Part shown: positions 1 through 8,149 of the stretch, piece by piece
Layout: every line of letters begins with the position of its first letter
Numbering within the stretch: position 1 is the stretch's first letter
Origin: Actinoplanes campanulatus
GTDB lineage: Bacteria > Actinomycetota > Actinomycetes > Mycobacteriales > Micromonosporaceae
DNA length: 64,000 nt
Assembly: GCF_014647795.1 (NCBI RefSeq)
Contig: NZ_BMPW01000006.1
Span: forward strand, 124,001 to 188,000
Direction: 5' to 3'
Translations under genes and position numbers: made by a program
The notes under the pieces: generated by a model
What the model saw: only the letters and a program-made list of their open reading frames with translations
The model's database searches: none
Told to the model about the DNA's origin: nothing

Positions 1-1272
1 GGCGGACTCGGCGGTGGTGCGGTCGTCGAGGCCCTGGCGGAGGAACGCGCCGATCTGCGGCCAGGCCGCGTTGGCCCGGTCCGCGTCCGGATTGGTACCG
101 GGTACGTAGGCGCCGATCTCGACGAGTTCGCGCACGTCCCGGTGCGCGGCCATCAGCCGGCGCAGCTCGGTGGCGTCGGACCGCTGCTGCGGTGTCGTGA
201 TCCGGTTGGCGACGCGGGAGATCGAGTCCAGCGCCTGGATCGCCGGGAAGTGCCCGGCGGTGGCGAGCTTACGGTCCAGCACGATGTGCCCGTCCAGGAT
301 CGAGCGGGCGGCGTCGGCGATCGGCTCGTTGTGGTCGTCGCCTTCGACCAGCACCGTGTAGAGGCCGGTGATGCTGCCCCGGGCGCCCGGCCCGGCCCGC
401 TCCAGCAGGGAGGCGAGCATCGCGAAGACGGACGGCGGATATCCGCGGGTGGCCGGCGGCTCGCCGACCGAGAGGCCGACCTCACGCTGCGCCATCGCCG
501 CACGGGTCACGCTGTCCATCATCAGCAGCACGTCGGCGCCGTCGTCCCGGTAGTACTCGGCGATCCGGGTGGCCACCGCGCCGGCCCGGAGCCGGACCAG
601 CGGCGGGGTGTCCGAGGTGGCGATCACCAGCACCGAGCGGGCCAGCCCTTCCGGGCCGAGGTCGTGTTCGATGAACTCGCGTACCTCGCGGCCGCGCTCG
701 CCGACCAGGGCGACCACGTTCAATTCCGCCGAGGTGCCCCGCGTGATCATGCTCATCAGGGTCGACTTGCCGACCCCGGAGCCGGCGAAGATGCCGATGC
801 GCTGGCCCCGGCCGCACGGGACGAGGGTGTCCAGGACGCGTACCCCGAGGGACATCGGCGCGTCGACGAGCTGCCGTTCCATGGCCGAGGGCGGCGCCGA
901 GTCGATCGGCACCAGGTGCCCGCGCAGCGGCGGACCACCGTCCATCGGCCGGCCCAGCCCGTCCAGGATCCGGCCGCGCAGGTCGGGCCCGACCGCGACG
1001 CGCAGCGGCCCGCCGGTGCTCACCGCCGGGGTGCCCGCGCCGATCCCGGTGATCGGGCCGAGCGGCATGCAGGAGAGCCGTTCCCCGTCCAACGCGGCCA
1101 CCTCGGCCAGCACGATGTCCTCACCGACGCCGAGCCGCAGCAGGTCACCGACGTTCGCCTCGAGCCCGCTGACCGTGACGCGCAACCCGACAGCTCCGGT
1201 GACCCGCCCACTGACCAGGGGGCGGGCCGCCTCGACGGCACTGTGCAGCCGGTGCTGGAACAGATCGGTCAT
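1..1272 (-). CDS. fliI: Flagellum-specific ATPase FliI (3' end cut by window edge)
   Basis: FliI powers export of rod, hook and filament subunits through the flagellar type III secretion apparatus, regulated by FliH. The ATG at 1272 gives a frame open to the window edge: 424 residues, against a usual length near 435-440, so only the last residues and the stop are missing. The F1/V1-type ATPase signature is clear: Walker A GSGVGKST at about residues 164-171, followed by conserved segments such as VALVGERGREVREF and LLMMDSVTRAAMAQREVGL. It follows fliH by 11 bases and is the last visible gene of the leftward flgB-flgC-fliE-fliF-fliG-fliH-fliI unit. The call is certain. Confidence 0.96.
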   Translation of the reverse strand, partial: MTDLFQHRLHSAVEAARPLVSGRVTGAVGLRVTVSGLEANVGDLLRLGVGEDIVLAEVAALDGERLSCMPLGPITGIGAGTPAVSTGGPLRVAVGPDLRGRILDGLGRPMDGGPPLRGHLVPIDSAPPSAMERQLVDAPMSLGVRVLDTLVPCGRGQRIGIFAGSGVGKSTLMSMITRGTSAELNVVALVGERGREVREFIEHDLGPEGLARSVLVIATSDTPPLVRLRAGAVATRIAEYYRDDGADVLLMMDSVTRAAMAQREVGLSVGEPPATRGYPPSVFAMLASLLERAGPGARGSITGLYTVLVEGDDHNEPIADAARSILDGHIVLDRKLATAGHFPAIQALDSISRVANRITTPQQRSDATELRRLMAAHRDVRELVEIGAYVPGTNPDADRANAAWPQIGAFLRQGLDDRTTAESA

Positions 1273-1283
1273 CGCCGGATCCT

Positions 1284-1952
1284 CTACATCCGCAGGGCCT
1301 CCCGGGCGCGGTCCATCGCGGTGGCGATGGTCGCGTCGACGGTCGCGGTACCCGTCTCGGCGACGGCGTCACCGGGTCGGAGCCCGGGATCGGGGCGCAG
1401 CACGATCCGCCGCCCCTGATAGTCGAAATCGCCCCCGGAGCCCTCGCCGACCAGGCTCTGGAGGTCGTCCGGATGCAGGCTGACGACCACGTCGGCGTGT
1501 TGCGGGGCGGCGGTCATGGCCCGTCGCAGGGCGTCCGCCCCGCGTTCCGGGTCCTCCCGCAGCGCCCGGCCGATGATTCCCTCGGCCAGCTCCCAGGCGC
1601 TCGCCATGATCATTTCCTGCACATCGGTGTAGGTCGGCCTGAGCTGGTCCTCCAGCTCGGTGACGGCACGGCCGAGGGCGTTCACCGCCTGGGCCAGGGC
1701 CATGGCGCGGCGATGCTCGTGCTCCTCCTCGGCGACCACGGCGCGAGCCGCGGCGGCCTCGTTGGCCACCGCGGCGTCACGTTTGCCCGCCGACCACCCT
1801 TCGGCGTAACCGGTGGTCCGGGCCTGCTGTTTGGCCTTCTCGACCGCTTCGTTGTCGACCGGGGTGTCGGGCCGCAGATCGACGGCGAACCGCGCGGCGG
1901 CGGCGTTCTCGGCCATCGCCCCGCGGATCACCCGGTCAGGCGATGAGCTCAT
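1284..1952 (-). CDS. fliH: Flagellar assembly protein FliH
   Basis: FliH binds FliI and holds the export ATPase at the flagellar export gate. The protein has about 222 residues: an Ala/Glu-rich helical middle likely to form a coiled coil (QQARTTGYAEGWSAGKRDAA, then VAEEEHEHRRAMALAQAVNA) and a C-terminal ATPase-stator-like domain containing VVVSLHPDDLQSL. The start chosen is the ATG at 1952, 17 bases inside fliG, because GGCGAGG lies just upstream of it. A GTG at 1967 (five more residues) is possible. FliH diverges fast in sequence, so the name rests on domain pattern plus position between fliG and fliI. The overlap with fliG suggests translational coupling. Confidence 0.88.
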   Translation of the reverse strand: MSSSPDRVIRGAMAENAAAARFAVDLRPDTPVDNEAVEKAKQQARTTGYAEGWSAGKRDAAVANEAAAARAVVAEEEHEHRRAMALAQAVNALGRAVTELEDQLRPTYTDVQEMIMASAWELAEGIIGRALREDPERGADALRRAMTAAPQHADVVVSLHPDDLQSLVGEGSGGDFDYQGRRIVLRPDPGLRPGDAVAETGTATVDATIATAMDRAREALRM

Positions 1953-2961
1953 CGGCCTCGCCACCACGCTGGATCTCGATCTGGCCGGAGTCCTCCAGCG
2001 AGCGGATGACGCCGACGATCTTGGCCTGGGACTCCTCGACCATCTTGACCTTGACCGGGCCCAGCAGGTCCATCTCCTCCAGCAGGTTCTCCCGCCCCCG
2101 CTCGGACAGGTTGCCGGTGACCTTGTCCCGCACGCTCACCGGCACACCCTTGAGGGCGGTGGCCAGGTCGGCCGGCTCCACCTGCCGCAGGATCAGCTGC
2201 ACCGCGCGGTCGTCCAGGTTCACGATGTCCTCGAACATGAACATCCGCCGGCGGATCTCCTCGGCCAGCTCCGGGCTGCGCGTCTCGAGAGCTTCCAGGA
2301 TGAGCCGCTCGGTGGTGCGGTCGGCGCGGTTGATGATGTCGACGAGCGGTTGCAGACCACCGACCGTGGAGAGCTCGTCCGGCTGCAGCACGCTGGAGAG
2401 CTTGCGCTGGAGGGCGCTCTCCACCTGCCGGATGATGTCCGGCGAGGTCCGGTCCATGATCGCGATGCGGTGCGCGACCTCGGTCTGCACCTCCAACGGC
2501 AGGTTGGCCAGGATCGACGAGGCCAGCGCCGACGGGATGTGCGCCAGCACCAGGGCGATCGTCTGCGGGTGCTCGTACTGAACATAGGACAGCAGTTGCC
2601 GTGGGTCCGCGTTGCTGAGGAAGTTGAACGGGATGTCGTCCATCGACGCCTCGAGCCGGTCCAGGATCAGCGCCGCCCGCTCCGAACCGAGCGACGCCTC
2701 CAGGAGCTCCCGGGCGTAATCCATGCCACCCGCTCCGGCGTACCGGGTGGTCGCCATGACGTAGAACTCGTCCATCACGTCGTCGACCTGCGCGGGTTGG
2801 AGCTTGCCCAGCCGAGCCACCTCGGCGGACACCATCTCGACCTCCTTCTCGGTCAGGTTCGCCATCACCTGGGAGGCCTGCTCCTTGCCGAACTGGACGA
2901 GCATGATCGCGGCCTTGCGGGCGCCCGTCATGGACATCGTGGCTAGCTGCGGTGTAGTCAA
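1936..2961 (-). CDS. fliG: Flagellar motor switch protein FliG
   Basis: FliG is the switch-complex protein that couples stator ion flow to rotation; it sits between the FliF MS-ring and FliM/FliN. The 341-residue length is normal. The N-terminal part (TGARKAAIMLVQFGKEQASQ) is the FliF-binding region, the middle domain carries the conserved EHPQ motif at residues 130-133 followed by TIALVLAHI, and the C-terminal armadillo-like region contains VNLDDRAVQLILRQVEPADL and ends KIVGVIRSLEDSGQIEI. It starts 22 bases after the fliF stop and overlaps fliH at its end. Confidence 0.97.
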   Translation of the reverse strand: MTTPQLATMSMTGARKAAIMLVQFGKEQASQVMANLTEKEVEMVSAEVARLGKLQPAQVDDVMDEFYVMATTRYAGAGGMDYARELLEASLGSERAALILDRLEASMDDIPFNFLSNADPRQLLSYVQYEHPQTIALVLAHIPSALASSILANLPLEVQTEVAHRIAIMDRTSPDIIRQVESALQRKLSSVLQPDELSTVGGLQPLVDIINRADRTTERLILEALETRSPELAEEIRRRMFMFEDIVNLDDRAVQLILRQVEPADLATALKGVPVSVRDKVTGNLSERGRENLLEEMDLLGPVKVKMVEESQAKIVGVIRSLEDSGQIEIQRGGEADELIA

Positions 2962-2983
2962 CGGGTACTCCTGCCGTTCAGTG

Positions 2984-4588
2984 CTAGACCGGGTCAGAGG
3001 ACATCCAGCTGCGGATCAGTGCCGCCGTCTCGTCGGGCTTCTCGCGGACCAGTTCCTCGATCTCCCGGCGACGTTCCTCCCGGGCCTCGTCGATCTGGTT
3101 GGCCGTGTCCGGCAGCTCCAGCGGCGGCGGCGCGTCGATCTCCAGCTCCGCCCGCTGAGCCTCCAGCGCGGCCTGCATGTCCTCGAGAAGACGGCGCTCC
3201 TCGTCGGTCAGCTGCTGCTGGCGCTTCTTGGCACGCCGGTGGGCCCGCCAGGCCAGGAAGATCAGGGCCAGCACCACGAGCAGCAGGACCGCCGTCTGGA
3301 TCAGCTTGGTCCGCTTGGCCGACTCCTCTTCCGCGGCCGCTGCCGCGAGCTCTTCCTGGGCCGCCTTCGCCTGGGTGTCGTCGAACGGCATGGCGGCCAC
3401 CGCGATGGTGTCGCCCCGGGTCGGGTCGATGCCGGCCGCCGCGCTGAGCAGCTGCTGCACCTCTTCCTTGTTGACCGCACCGGCGGCCGCGCTGTCCAGC
3501 AGAACCGACACGTTGAGCCGCTCGATGCTGCCCGGAGCGTTCCGGCGCACCTCCTCCACCTCGTTGAAGCGGCGGGTACGGGTCTCGTCCTTCTGCTGGT
3601 ACTGGCCGGTGCCCCCGGCGCCGTTCGGCACCTGGATGTTGTCCGGGCCGAGCACGCCACCCGTACCGGTGCCGGTCCCGGCGTAGGTCTCGCTCTTGAT
3701 GTTCTCCTGCTCGGCGGGCATCGACGGATCGGTGCTGTATTCCTTGCTGCGCGTCTCGGTCTGGTCGAAGTCCAGGACCGGGCTGGTGGTGACCACCGCG
3801 TTGCCGGGACCGACCAGGTTGTCGAGCATCCGCTGCAGGGACGTGTTCATGCGGTTCTGGAAGGCGACCGTCTGCTGCTCGGTGCCGCTGTCGGCGCCGG
3901 CTGAGCCGACCGTGTTGCCCCCGCCGGTGGAGAGCATCTGCCCGTCCGAGCCGGCGACCGTGACCTGGGTGGGGTCGAGTCCCTCGACGCTCGACGCGAC
4001 CAGGTGCACGATCGACTGCACCTGCTGCTGGTCGAGTTCCTCGTTCGGCTTCGAGGCGACCAGCACCGACGCCGTCGGCTTCTTCTCGTCGTCGGAGAAG
4101 ATGTCCTCCTGCGGCATCACGAGGTGAACCGTTGCGGCCTCGACACCGTCGATGGATTTGATCGTGCTGGCCAGCTCACCCTCGAGCGCCCGCTGGTAGT
4201 TGGCGTGCTGCATGAAGTCGCTGGTGGTGATGCCCTGCTGGTCCAGCAGCGAGTAGCCGGTGCCCTCGTCGCCGGGCAGGCCCTCGCTGGAGAGCTGGAG
4301 CCGCAGCTCGTTCACCTGGTCGCGCGGCACCATGACGGTCTGGCCGTCGTTCGCCAGCTCGTAGGAGGTGCCGGACTTCTCCAGCGACTCGACGATCGCG
4401 GCGGCGTCCTTGGTCGAGAGGTTGTTGAAGAGCGTCTGGTACGACGGCTTGGCCGCCCAGGTGGCGAAGAAGTAGCCACCGACGAGGATGGCGAGAACCG
4501 CGAAGATGGTGACTGCCTTCTGTCCCGGTGTAAAGGACTTGAAGGTGTCCGTAACGCGGCGAACGGGAGCGGGAAGGCGGTCAGTCAT
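2984..4588 (-). CDS. fliF: Flagellar MS-ring protein FliF
   Basis: FliF polymerises in the inner membrane to form the MS-ring, the base of the flagellum. At 534 residues it is typical. There is a membrane helix near residues 27-46 (AVTIFAVLAILVGGYFFATW), a YscJ/FliF domain (YQTLFNNLSTKDAAAIVESL, then VEAATVHLVMPQEDIF), a low-conservation Gly/Thr-rich middle, and a second membrane helix near the C-terminus (LIQTAVLLLVVLALIFLAWR). The charged tail ends AALIRSWMSSD, the FliG-binding segment. It follows fliE by one base, consistent with one operon. Confidence 0.97.
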   Translation of the reverse strand: MTDRLPAPVRRVTDTFKSFTPGQKAVTIFAVLAILVGGYFFATWAAKPSYQTLFNNLSTKDAAAIVESLEKSGTSYELANDGQTVMVPRDQVNELRLQLSSEGLPGDEGTGYSLLDQQGITTSDFMQHANYQRALEGELASTIKSIDGVEAATVHLVMPQEDIFSDDEKKPTASVLVASKPNEELDQQQVQSIVHLVASSVEGLDPTQVTVAGSDGQMLSTGGGNTVGSAGADSGTEQQTVAFQNRMNTSLQRMLDNLVGPGNAVVTTSPVLDFDQTETRSKEYSTDPSMPAEQENIKSETYAGTGTGTGGVLGPDNIQVPNGAGGTGQYQQKDETRTRRFNEVEEVRRNAPGSIERLNVSVLLDSAAAGAVNKEEVQQLLSAAAGIDPTRGDTIAVAAMPFDDTQAKAAQEELAAAAAEEESAKRTKLIQTAVLLLVVLALIFLAWRAHRRAKKRQQQLTDEERRLLEDMQAALEAQRAELEIDAPPPLELPDTANQIDEAREERRREIEELVREKPDETAALIRSWMSSDPV

Positions 4589-4589
4589 G

Positions 4590-4952
4590 TCAGGCCTGCA
4601 TCCTCATGATCTCTTGGAAGGCTTCGACGGCCTTGTTGCGAACGGCCATGGTCAGCTGCAGTCCGAGGGCCGCCTCGGTGGAAGCCATCGTGTACTGCGC
4701 CGGGTCCTGCAGCCGGCCGTCGGCCACCTGCACGGCCAGGTCGCTGGCCTTGGTCTGGGCGGCCTGCACGTTCTCCAGGCCTTTGGCGACCATGCTGGCG
4801 AAGTCGCTGTTCGGGCCGACCGCGGAGGGCGTGGACCCGGTCTCCGAGGCGCCGCCGAGGCCGCCGATTTTCAAGCCGCCGGTGACACCGCTGAGACCGC
4901 TGAGGCCGGAGACGGAGGAGAAACCGCCGATGGGGCTGATCGGTGAGGTCAA
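4590..4952 (-). CDS. fliE: Flagellar hook-basal body protein FliE
   Basis: FliE is the small adaptor joining the MS-ring to the rod. The start chosen is TTG at 4952, about 120 residues, because GGGAAG lies eight bases upstream; GTG at 4961, overlapping the flgC stop, is an alternative. The N-terminus is a Gly/Ser-rich linker, longer than in enteric FliE. The C-terminal part is typical: MVAKGLENVQAAQTKASDLA, then MASTEAALGLQLTMAVRNKA and VEAFQEIMRMQA. It lies directly between flgC and fliF in the standard flgB-flgC-fliE-fliF order. Confidence 0.93.
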   Translation of the reverse strand: MTSPISPIGGFSSVSGLSGLSGVTGGLKIGGLGGASETGSTPSAVGPNSDFASMVAKGLENVQAAQTKASDLAVQVADGRLQDPAQYTMASTEAALGLQLTMAVRNKAVEAFQEIMRMQA

Positions 4953-4957
4953 GACAA

Positions 4958-5350
4958 TCACTTCCCGAGGTTGATCGCGGCGGTGTACGTCTCGCGTGCC
5001 CGGTCGACGACCGCAAGGTTCGCCTGGTAGGAGCGCTGGGCCATCATCATCTGGGCCATCTGGTCGCCCATGTTGATGTCCGGCCGGCGGACGTAACCCT
5101 CGGCGTCGGCGAGCGGGTTGTCCGGTTCGTGGACCAGGATCCCCTCCGGGCTGCCGAAGTGGGCGCCGGCGACCTCGACGCCGTTCCCGTCCTGCGCGGC
5201 GCGGGCCGCGACGTACCGGGCCTGGAAGGCGTTCTCGCTGGTCCGGGTCGTGGTGTTGGCGTTGGCGAGGTTGTCGGCCACGGCGTCCAGCCACTTCCGG
5301 TAGACCGTGACACCAGTGCCGGCGATCCCGATGGCGTTGAAGGTACTCAT
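4958..5350 (-). CDS. flgC: Flagellar proximal rod protein FlgC
   Basis: FlgC forms part of the proximal rod. It has 130 residues, the usual length. The N-terminal rod motif FNAIGIAGTGVTVYRKWLDA is followed by VADNLANANTT, and the C-terminal heptad helix QMAQMMMAQRSYQANLAVVD is characteristic of axial proteins. The conserved YVRRPDINMGDQMAQ segment matches FlgC rather than FlgB. It starts two bases after the flgB stop and ends at the fliE start. Confidence 0.96.
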   Translation of the reverse strand: MSTFNAIGIAGTGVTVYRKWLDAVADNLANANTTTRTSENAFQARYVAARAAQDGNGVEVAGAHFGSPEGILVHEPDNPLADAEGYVRRPDINMGDQMAQMMMAQRSYQANLAVVDRARETYTAAINLGK

Positions 5351-5352
5351 CG

Positions 5353-5700
5353 TCAGGCCCCCTTGATGGCTTCACGCAGCAGGCTGTACTTGCCGTCCAG
5401 CGCCCGGATGGCGAGGTTGTAACGCATCGTGGTGTCGATGTGCGACAACGTCTCCTCGTCGAGGTTGACGTTGTTCCCGTTCAGCCGGGTGGGCTCCAGC
5501 GACCTCAGCACGCTCGGGGTCACCTCGGCCGGTGTCCGGCCCTGGGTGACGGCGCTCTGCAGCGCCTCCTCGAATTTGACCTTACGGGCCTGGTAGCCGG
5601 GGGTCTCGATGTTGGCGATGTTGTTGGCGATGGCCTGCTGGCGCAGGCCCAGCCCGGTCACCGCTACCCGCAGCGCGGACGACGAGCGGTCGTCGAACAA
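5353..5700 (-). CDS. flgB: Flagellar proximal rod protein FlgB
   Basis: FlgB is a rod protein and the first gene of the leftward basal-body operon. The reading frame stays open to 5832, but residues before 5700 do not resemble FlgB. The better start is TTG at 5700, preceded by GGAGGGAG five bases away, giving about 115 residues beginning LFDDRSSSALRVAVTGLGLR. It contains the rod motif QQAIANNIANIETPGYQARK and a C-terminal heptad helix ending LAIRALDGKYSLLREAIKGA. A FliA-type promoter lies about 80 bases upstream. Confidence 0.93.
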   Translation of the reverse strand: MFDDRSSSALRVAVTGLGLRQQAIANNIANIETPGYQARKVKFEEALQSAVTQGRTPAEVTPSVLRSLEPTRLNGNNVNLDEETLSHIDTTMRYNLAIRALDGKYSLLREAIKGA

Positions 5701-5779
5701 GGTGGCTCCCTCCGTCGATCCGTTCCTGTCGCCGATCCTTGGCTTCTCGTTCGAGCAATCCGTCGCTCGTACCCTGCAC

Positions 5780-5805
5780 TTCGGCGCACTCGCCGATCCG
5801 CTGAG
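5780..5805 (-). promoter_or_regulatory. FliA-type promoter of flgB operon
   Basis: Read on the minus strand, CTCA (5805-5802), a 16-base spacer and GCCGAA (5785-5780) match exactly the CTCA-N15-17-GCCGAA form that I recall for FliA-family sigma factors in Actinoplanes missouriensis. The distance to the flgB TTG start is about 80 bases. The same pattern recurs before fliC and flgN in this window, which supports it internally. No transcription start has been measured here. Confidence 0.72.
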
Positions 5806-5812
5806 TCCCAAC

Positions 5813-5830
5813 CGGTTGCCGGTAGGTTGC
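5813..5830 (-). promoter_or_regulatory. TcrA-box-like direct repeat upstream of flgB promoter
   Basis: On the minus strand two heptamers, GCAACCT (5830-5824) and GCAACCG (5819-5813), are separated by ACCG. This fits, with one mismatch, the direct repeat GCA(A/C)CCG-N4-GCA(A/C)CCG that I recall as the TcrA box of Actinoplanes missouriensis, where the orphan response regulator TcrA controls sporulation and motility genes. It ends seven bases before the CTCA element of the flgB promoter, a position suited to activation. The assignment depends on recalled literature. Confidence 0.6.
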
Positions 5831-5837
5831 ACACGAA

Positions 5838-5872
5838 AAGGTCCCGTCCCCCGTGTCGGGGGACGGGACCTT
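5838..5872 (-). terminator. Rho-independent terminator after the fliT-like gene
   Basis: A perfect 15-bp stem (5838-5852 with 5858-5872) around the five-base loop GTGTC, followed on the minus strand by TTTT. It lies 13 bases after the stop of the fliT-like gene, so it ends the fliC-fliD-fliS-fliT unit and insulates the flgB promoter just beyond. Confidence 0.9.
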
Positions 5873-5885
5873 CATCAGCCGTGGA

Positions 5886-6221
5886 TCACATGGCGCAGTC
5901 GAGGTAGACCGGGCGCTTGACGGCCTCCCCGGTCTCGATCCGGGCGGTCATCGCCGCCTGCTGCCGGTTCGCGGTGATCCGCCGGGCGATCTCCTCGGCC
6001 GCCGCCAGCTGCCGGGTGAGGATCTCGTCCGCCCGCGGCCTGAGTTCGAGCGGCAGCGCACCCAGGTCGGTCGGCGGACGCCACAGGTTCGCCGGCGGCG
6101 TCTCGAGTAGGCGCCGCTCATCGGCGAGCAGCGTCTCGACCGTCAGCACGTCCAGCTCGAGCTCGTCCAGCGCCGCGCTCCAGGCGCCCCGCCAATCGGT
6201 GGAAGCCATCACGGTCGTCAT
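5886..6221 (-). CDS. Small FliT-like protein of the fliD-fliS unit
   Basis: A 111-residue acidic, mostly helical protein. The start is ATG at 6221, which overlaps the fliS stop (ATGA); the frame is open further upstream but that region lies inside fliS. Segments include WSAALDELELDVLTVETLLA and RPRADEILTRQLAAAEEIAR. The position directly after fliD and fliS is where fliT (export chaperone for FliD) is found in many bacteria, and size and helicity suit a FliT-type chaperone. I do not see a family motif that proves it, so the function is inferred from position only. Confidence 0.7.
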   Translation of the reverse strand: MTTVMASTDWRGAWSAALDELELDVLTVETLLADERRLLETPPANLWRPPTDLGALPLELRPRADEILTRQLAAAEEIARRITANRQQAAMTARIETGEAVKRPVYLDCAM

Positions 6222-6586
6222 GCCGGGGCCAGAGCGGCCTCGCGCCACGCGTCACGCAGTGGCTCCACCAGTTTCCGGCAAGCGGCCACCCGGTCGGCGT
6301 CCCGCTTGATGTTCGCGCCGATCAGCTCGGTGAGCAGGAAGCCGTAGAGGTTCGCCAGACCCGGCGCGCCGTCCCACGCGTCCACCTTGAGACTGGCGTG
6401 CAGCTCCATGACGATCTCCTGCGCGTGGCCGATCCGGTTGTTCGCCGACTCCCGGTCACCGCCGCGGAGGGCCTCCTCGCCGTGCATCAGGTCCAGCACG
6501 AGCCGGTCGTAGAGCATCATCAGCAGCTTCGCCGGCGAAGCCGTGTTGATCGAGTCCTGAAGATAGCGGTCACGGTGGTTGGTCAC
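6218..6586 (-). CDS. fliS: Flagellin export chaperone FliS
   Basis: FliS binds the C-terminus of flagellin in the cytoplasm and keeps it unfolded for export. It has 122 residues, the normal length. The N-terminus carries the family pattern DRYLQDSINTASPAKLLMML followed by YDRLVLDLMHGEEALRGGD; NRIGHAQEIVMELHASLKVD and LYGFLLTELIGANIKRDADR follow. It lies 50 bases after fliD and overlaps the next gene by four bases, so the two are probably coupled. Confidence 0.95.
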   Translation of the reverse strand: MTNHRDRYLQDSINTASPAKLLMMLYDRLVLDLMHGEEALRGGDRESANNRIGHAQEIVMELHASLKVDAWDGAPGLANLYGFLLTELIGANIKRDADRVAACRKLVEPLRDAWREAALAPA

Positions 6587-6636
6587 GGTCGTCGGTCCCC
6601 TCGGTCGGTGTGTGCGGAGTCGGTGTCGCGGACGCG

Positions 6637-8022
6637 TTACATCAGGCCTGCCAGCTGACCGGACAGCCAGCTCGACTGGTTCTGGAGCTTGCCGAGCGCG
6701 ACTTCCAGGCCGGAGTACTGCTTCTGCAGCGCCTCACGCTTGCTCACCAGCCGGACGTCCCAGCTGCTGATCTGGTCGTTCAGCGAGTCGATCTCGTTCT
6801 TGCGGCCGGTGACGGCATTCGTGATCACCGTGGACTGCTTGTCGGCGAGAGCCTCCACCTGGCTGGCGAACGCGGTGCCGACCTGCTGGATCTTCTGCGG
6901 GTCCTTGTTGTATTCGGCGGTGAACTTGGCCGCGTCGAAGGTCAGCTGGCCGTCCCGGTTCAGCCCGACGCCGAACTGGCTGAGGCTGCCGAAGTCGACC
7001 GTCTCGGTGGTCTGGTCGGGCAGGGTCCGGTCGTAGGTCAGGCCCCGGCTCACCGTGCCGAGGATGGCCTGGCTCATCTCCCGCACGGTGGAGTCACCGG
7101 TGAGGGCCGAGCCCTTCTTCGTCCCCACGTTGTACGCGGTCTGCGTCTTCACCTCGGTGAGCGCCGCGTTCATGGCGTCCACCATCGCCTGCATCTTCGC
7201 GGTGACGGCGGCGGCGTCCGAGGCGGCCGTGACGGTGACGCCGGCCTCCTTCTTGGTGGCCGTGATCGCCACGCCCGGCATCAGCCCGCTGAACGTGTTC
7301 GTGTCGCTGCTGACCGCGTATTCCGCGGCGGTGCCCGGGTTCACCTTGAGGAGGGCGCTCTGCGAGGGCGTGTCCTCGGCGGTGAGGCCACCCGCGCTGA
7401 GATCCACCTGGAATCCGTTGCCGGCGCCGGTCTTGGTGCCGGAGAACTGGAGCACGCCGTTGGTGCCGTCGGTGTTGACCACGGTCGCGCGGACATTGAG
7501 CCCGGCCGCGTTGACGGCGGCGGCGATGTTGGCGGCCGTGGGGTCCTGATCGGCGGGAATCGTGATCGTGGTGGGGGCGCCGGCGGCGGTGAACAGGTCG
7601 TTCGTCCCGTCCGCGTCGCTGTCCGACCACGCTCCGGTCGTGATCGTGAACGAGCGGGGATAGGTGGTCGCGGTGGTGTCGACGTTCTTGACGACGCTGA
7701 CCTGTGCCCGGGCCACCTGGTCCACGTCGAAGGTGATGCTGCCGGACATGCCGGACATGCCACCGGTGGCCGCGGCGGTGACGCTCGTCGAGGTGGACTC
7801 GGTCTTGAGCGATCGCCAGGTGGTGAGCGACTGCATCGCGTCCGCGGCCGTCTTGACGGCCTTCAGCTTGGTGTTGACCGACTGGTAGGCGTTCTGCGCG
7901 TTCTGCGCGGTCTGCGCCTTGGCCTTGAGCTTGTTCTGCGGGGCGGCCTCGACCTGCATCAACTGCGTGATCATCGAGGAGGTGCTGAGACCGCTGACGA
8001 GACCGTCGATGGAGCTGACCAC
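6637..8022 (-). CDS. fliD: Flagellar cap protein FliD
   Basis: FliD forms the filament cap that guides flagellin polymerisation. It has 461 residues. The N-terminus MVSSIDGLVSGLSTSSMITQ, followed by LMQVEAAPQNKLKAKAQ, is the FliD_N helix. The middle is Thr/Ala-rich cap domain sequence, and the C-terminal FliD_C region contains FGSLSQFGVGLNRDGQLTFD and a long helix ending SSWLSGQLAGLM. It is 127 bases from fliC, with a hairpin between them, so it may have partly independent transcript levels. Confidence 0.95.
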   Translation of the reverse strand: MVSSIDGLVSGLSTSSMITQLMQVEAAPQNKLKAKAQTAQNAQNAYQSVNTKLKAVKTAADAMQSLTTWRSLKTESTSTSVTAAATGGMSGMSGSITFDVDQVARAQVSVVKNVDTTATTYPRSFTITTGAWSDSDADGTNDLFTAAGAPTTITIPADQDPTAANIAAAVNAAGLNVRATVVNTDGTNGVLQFSGTKTGAGNGFQVDLSAGGLTAEDTPSQSALLKVNPGTAAEYAVSSDTNTFSGLMPGVAITATKKEAGVTVTAASDAAAVTAKMQAMVDAMNAALTEVKTQTAYNVGTKKGSALTGDSTVREMSQAILGTVSRGLTYDRTLPDQTTETVDFGSLSQFGVGLNRDGQLTFDAAKFTAEYNKDPQKIQQVGTAFASQVEALADKQSTVITNAVTGRKNEIDSLNDQISSWDVRLVSKREALQKQYSGLEVALGKLQNQSSWLSGQLAGLM

Positions 8023-8061
8023 GGGTACCTACCTTCAGGGGTCTAGCCGGTTGTGAATGCG

Positions 8062-8094
8062 GATGGGGGTGGCCGTTGCCGGTCCACCCCCATC
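8062..8094 (-). terminator. Hairpin after fliC, possible attenuating terminator
   Basis: A perfect 11-bp stem, GATGGGGGTGG (8062-8072) with CCACCCCCATC (8084-8094), in the fliC-fliD gap. No T-run follows on the minus strand, so it may only partly terminate transcription, or may stabilise the fliC mRNA 3' end and so favour flagellin over fliD. Confidence 0.6.
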
Positions 8095-8149
8095 TTCGGT
8101 ATCGCGCCTTGCTAATTCAGTTGTTGTCGGTTGCCGTCCGGTTAGAACG

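Noticed and set aside
5701-5832. Longer FlgB with 44 more N-terminal residues
   Set aside because: The extension does not look like FlgB and would cover the FliA-type promoter and leader; TTG 5700 has a good ribosome-binding site.
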